Below the pieces are notes generated by a model. The model saw only the letters and a list, made by a program, of their open reading frames with translations, did not search any database and had not been told where the DNA came from. DNA of 64,000 nt from Apostichopus japonicus (taxonomy: Eukaryota > Echinodermata > Holothuroidea > Aspidochirotida > Stichopodidae), in NCBI RefSeq assembly GCF_037975245.1, contig NC_092564.1, forward strand, positions 26,467,484-26,531,483, read 5' to 3'. Made by a program: the position numbers and the translations under genes. Shown piece after piece: positions 62,884-64,000 of the stretch. Positions within the stretch are counted from its first letter, which is position 1, and every line of letters begins with the position of its first letter.

Positions 62884-64000
62884 TTTATTCTGGGTACACC
62901 AACTCTAAATAACAAAGGATACTTTTGTTTTCACTTCACACTTAGCAATGATAATGTCAGGTCACAATTTTTTTTTAGGGGGGGGGGGGGGAGTAGGAGG
63001 TAGAAGTGGGATAGGGGGAATAAGTCAAGTTTGTTTCAAGTTTTCACCAAGACCCTGTTTTCATAGAAATATTTATTCAAAAAATTCGGAAAAAATTAGG
63101 GCAGTCTGGAGTAATATAACAGCTTAACTTGGCAATGCCTCATTCATTATTGCTACTTGCATGTGTGCTGCGAATTTACACCAAAGTTTGATTTATTTCC
63201 CTAGCATCTCTGGTGTGTTTATTGTATTCAACCTGTTGTTTCTTGGTTTATAAATTATGTGATATGCGAACAGTAGTAACATTTAACTGTGCTTGTTTTG
63301 TGTACATATTAGTTTACAGTATTCCTACGGTAATTTATGTTATACTATCTATTCGCGTGCAAGACGATCCCCAAGTCTCAATTGAGACTTGGCAACAGGG
63401 TATTACGCTACCAATCTCGCTGCATATTGGGTACGAAGAAGGGGGGGACTCAGTATTGTGGTTTTTACCTGTTATTATCGGCAAGATATCGGAACGATGA
63501 TAACCAGTGAGATGTCAGGCACATTGTTTGACTTAGTGACTGGAATTTTTGGGGCATTTCAACCCCCCAAAAAATGGGGTTTTATCTTTCGAAATGGCGA
63601 TGTTCAGTCGTTCCTATTTTTTGACATTGTCCGTCTATTCAAAGTCACTAAAAACACAGTACTTTTGGAAGAAAAATTTGTTCTCATTATCATCTTTTAG
63701 TTCTTCATTGTGATCCAATATGCAGCAGTAATTTCTAAATTCATAGGAATTTATCCATCTACCAGGAACCGCACTCAATTTTACTGATTAAAACAATTAA
63801 AACCGAGTAGTCCTAATTTATTGTGTGTAATGTTGGAATAATTCAATACATTTTTAAAGAAATCATGCTTGGTTACAGCTCGGTAATTAATGGAATTACC
63901 TTTCAATATAAGTTTCAGAAAACTACACTTTGAACATGACTATAGAGCATCCTTTGAAACTGAAATTCTGTATATTATTTTGAATGTAAACATGAAATCA
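62884..64000. other. RUSC 3' flank / UTR
   Basis: No supported gene. Has a poly-G run (62980-62992) and short ORFs without motifs. A clear polyadenylation signal cannot be assigned. Confidence 0.5.

Noticed and set aside
1-64000. CRISPR arrays, operons, bacterial toxin or phage modules, genuine tRNA or rRNA genes
   Set aside because: None seen; the spliced gene structures show this is eukaryotic nuclear DNA.

Overview
The window is animal nuclear DNA: AT-rich, intron-rich and full of small repeats. It carries four multi-exon protein genes that can be joined with consistent splice phase, plus many short interspersed elements. The gene content, the TAGGCCTAGGC-type short words, a tRNA-derived SINE with an ATT tail and the many poly-G/poly-C runs suggest an echinoderm, perhaps a sea cucumber. 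That species guess is inference, not proof.

Layout. 1-630: 95-bp tandem repeat. 732-6861 (minus): a type II sodium-phosphate cotransporter of the SLC34 family, 6 coding exons, about 620 aa. 6.9-19.2 kb: gene-poor DNA with a LINE relic, degenerate repeats, two NRF1-like palindromic sites, possible exons of an unrecognised surface protein, and an RFX/X-box-like site. 19269-28906 (plus): TMEM232, 15 coding exons plus a predicted 12-nt micro-exon, about 980 aa, with a large acidic insert absent from the human protein. 31209-39531 (minus): RALBP1 (RLIP76), a RhoGAP and Ral effector, 16 coding exons, about 720 aa, convergent with TMEM232. 39.5-48.7 kb: repeat-rich spacer with a 166-bp foldback and one copy of a TTAA-flanked MITE whose sister lies in a TMEM232 intron. 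48707-62883 (plus): a RUSC-family adaptor (RUN plus SH3), 10 coding exons, about 1364 aa, preceded by an overlapping upstream ORF. 62.9-64 kb: downstream flank.

The four genes are not a pathway. They are a phosphate transporter, a sperm-flagellum-associated protein, a Ral/Rho trafficking effector and a vesicle-trafficking adaptor. RALBP1 and RUSC both act in membrane traffic, but their adjacency is probably chance.

I found no convincing new multi-gene system. The items most worth checking are the predicted 12-nt micro-exon and the microsatellite abutting a splice acceptor in TMEM232, the paired TTAA MITE, and an almost perfect 37-bp inverted repeat whose arms resemble the hammerhead-like motif of Penelope-type retroelements.
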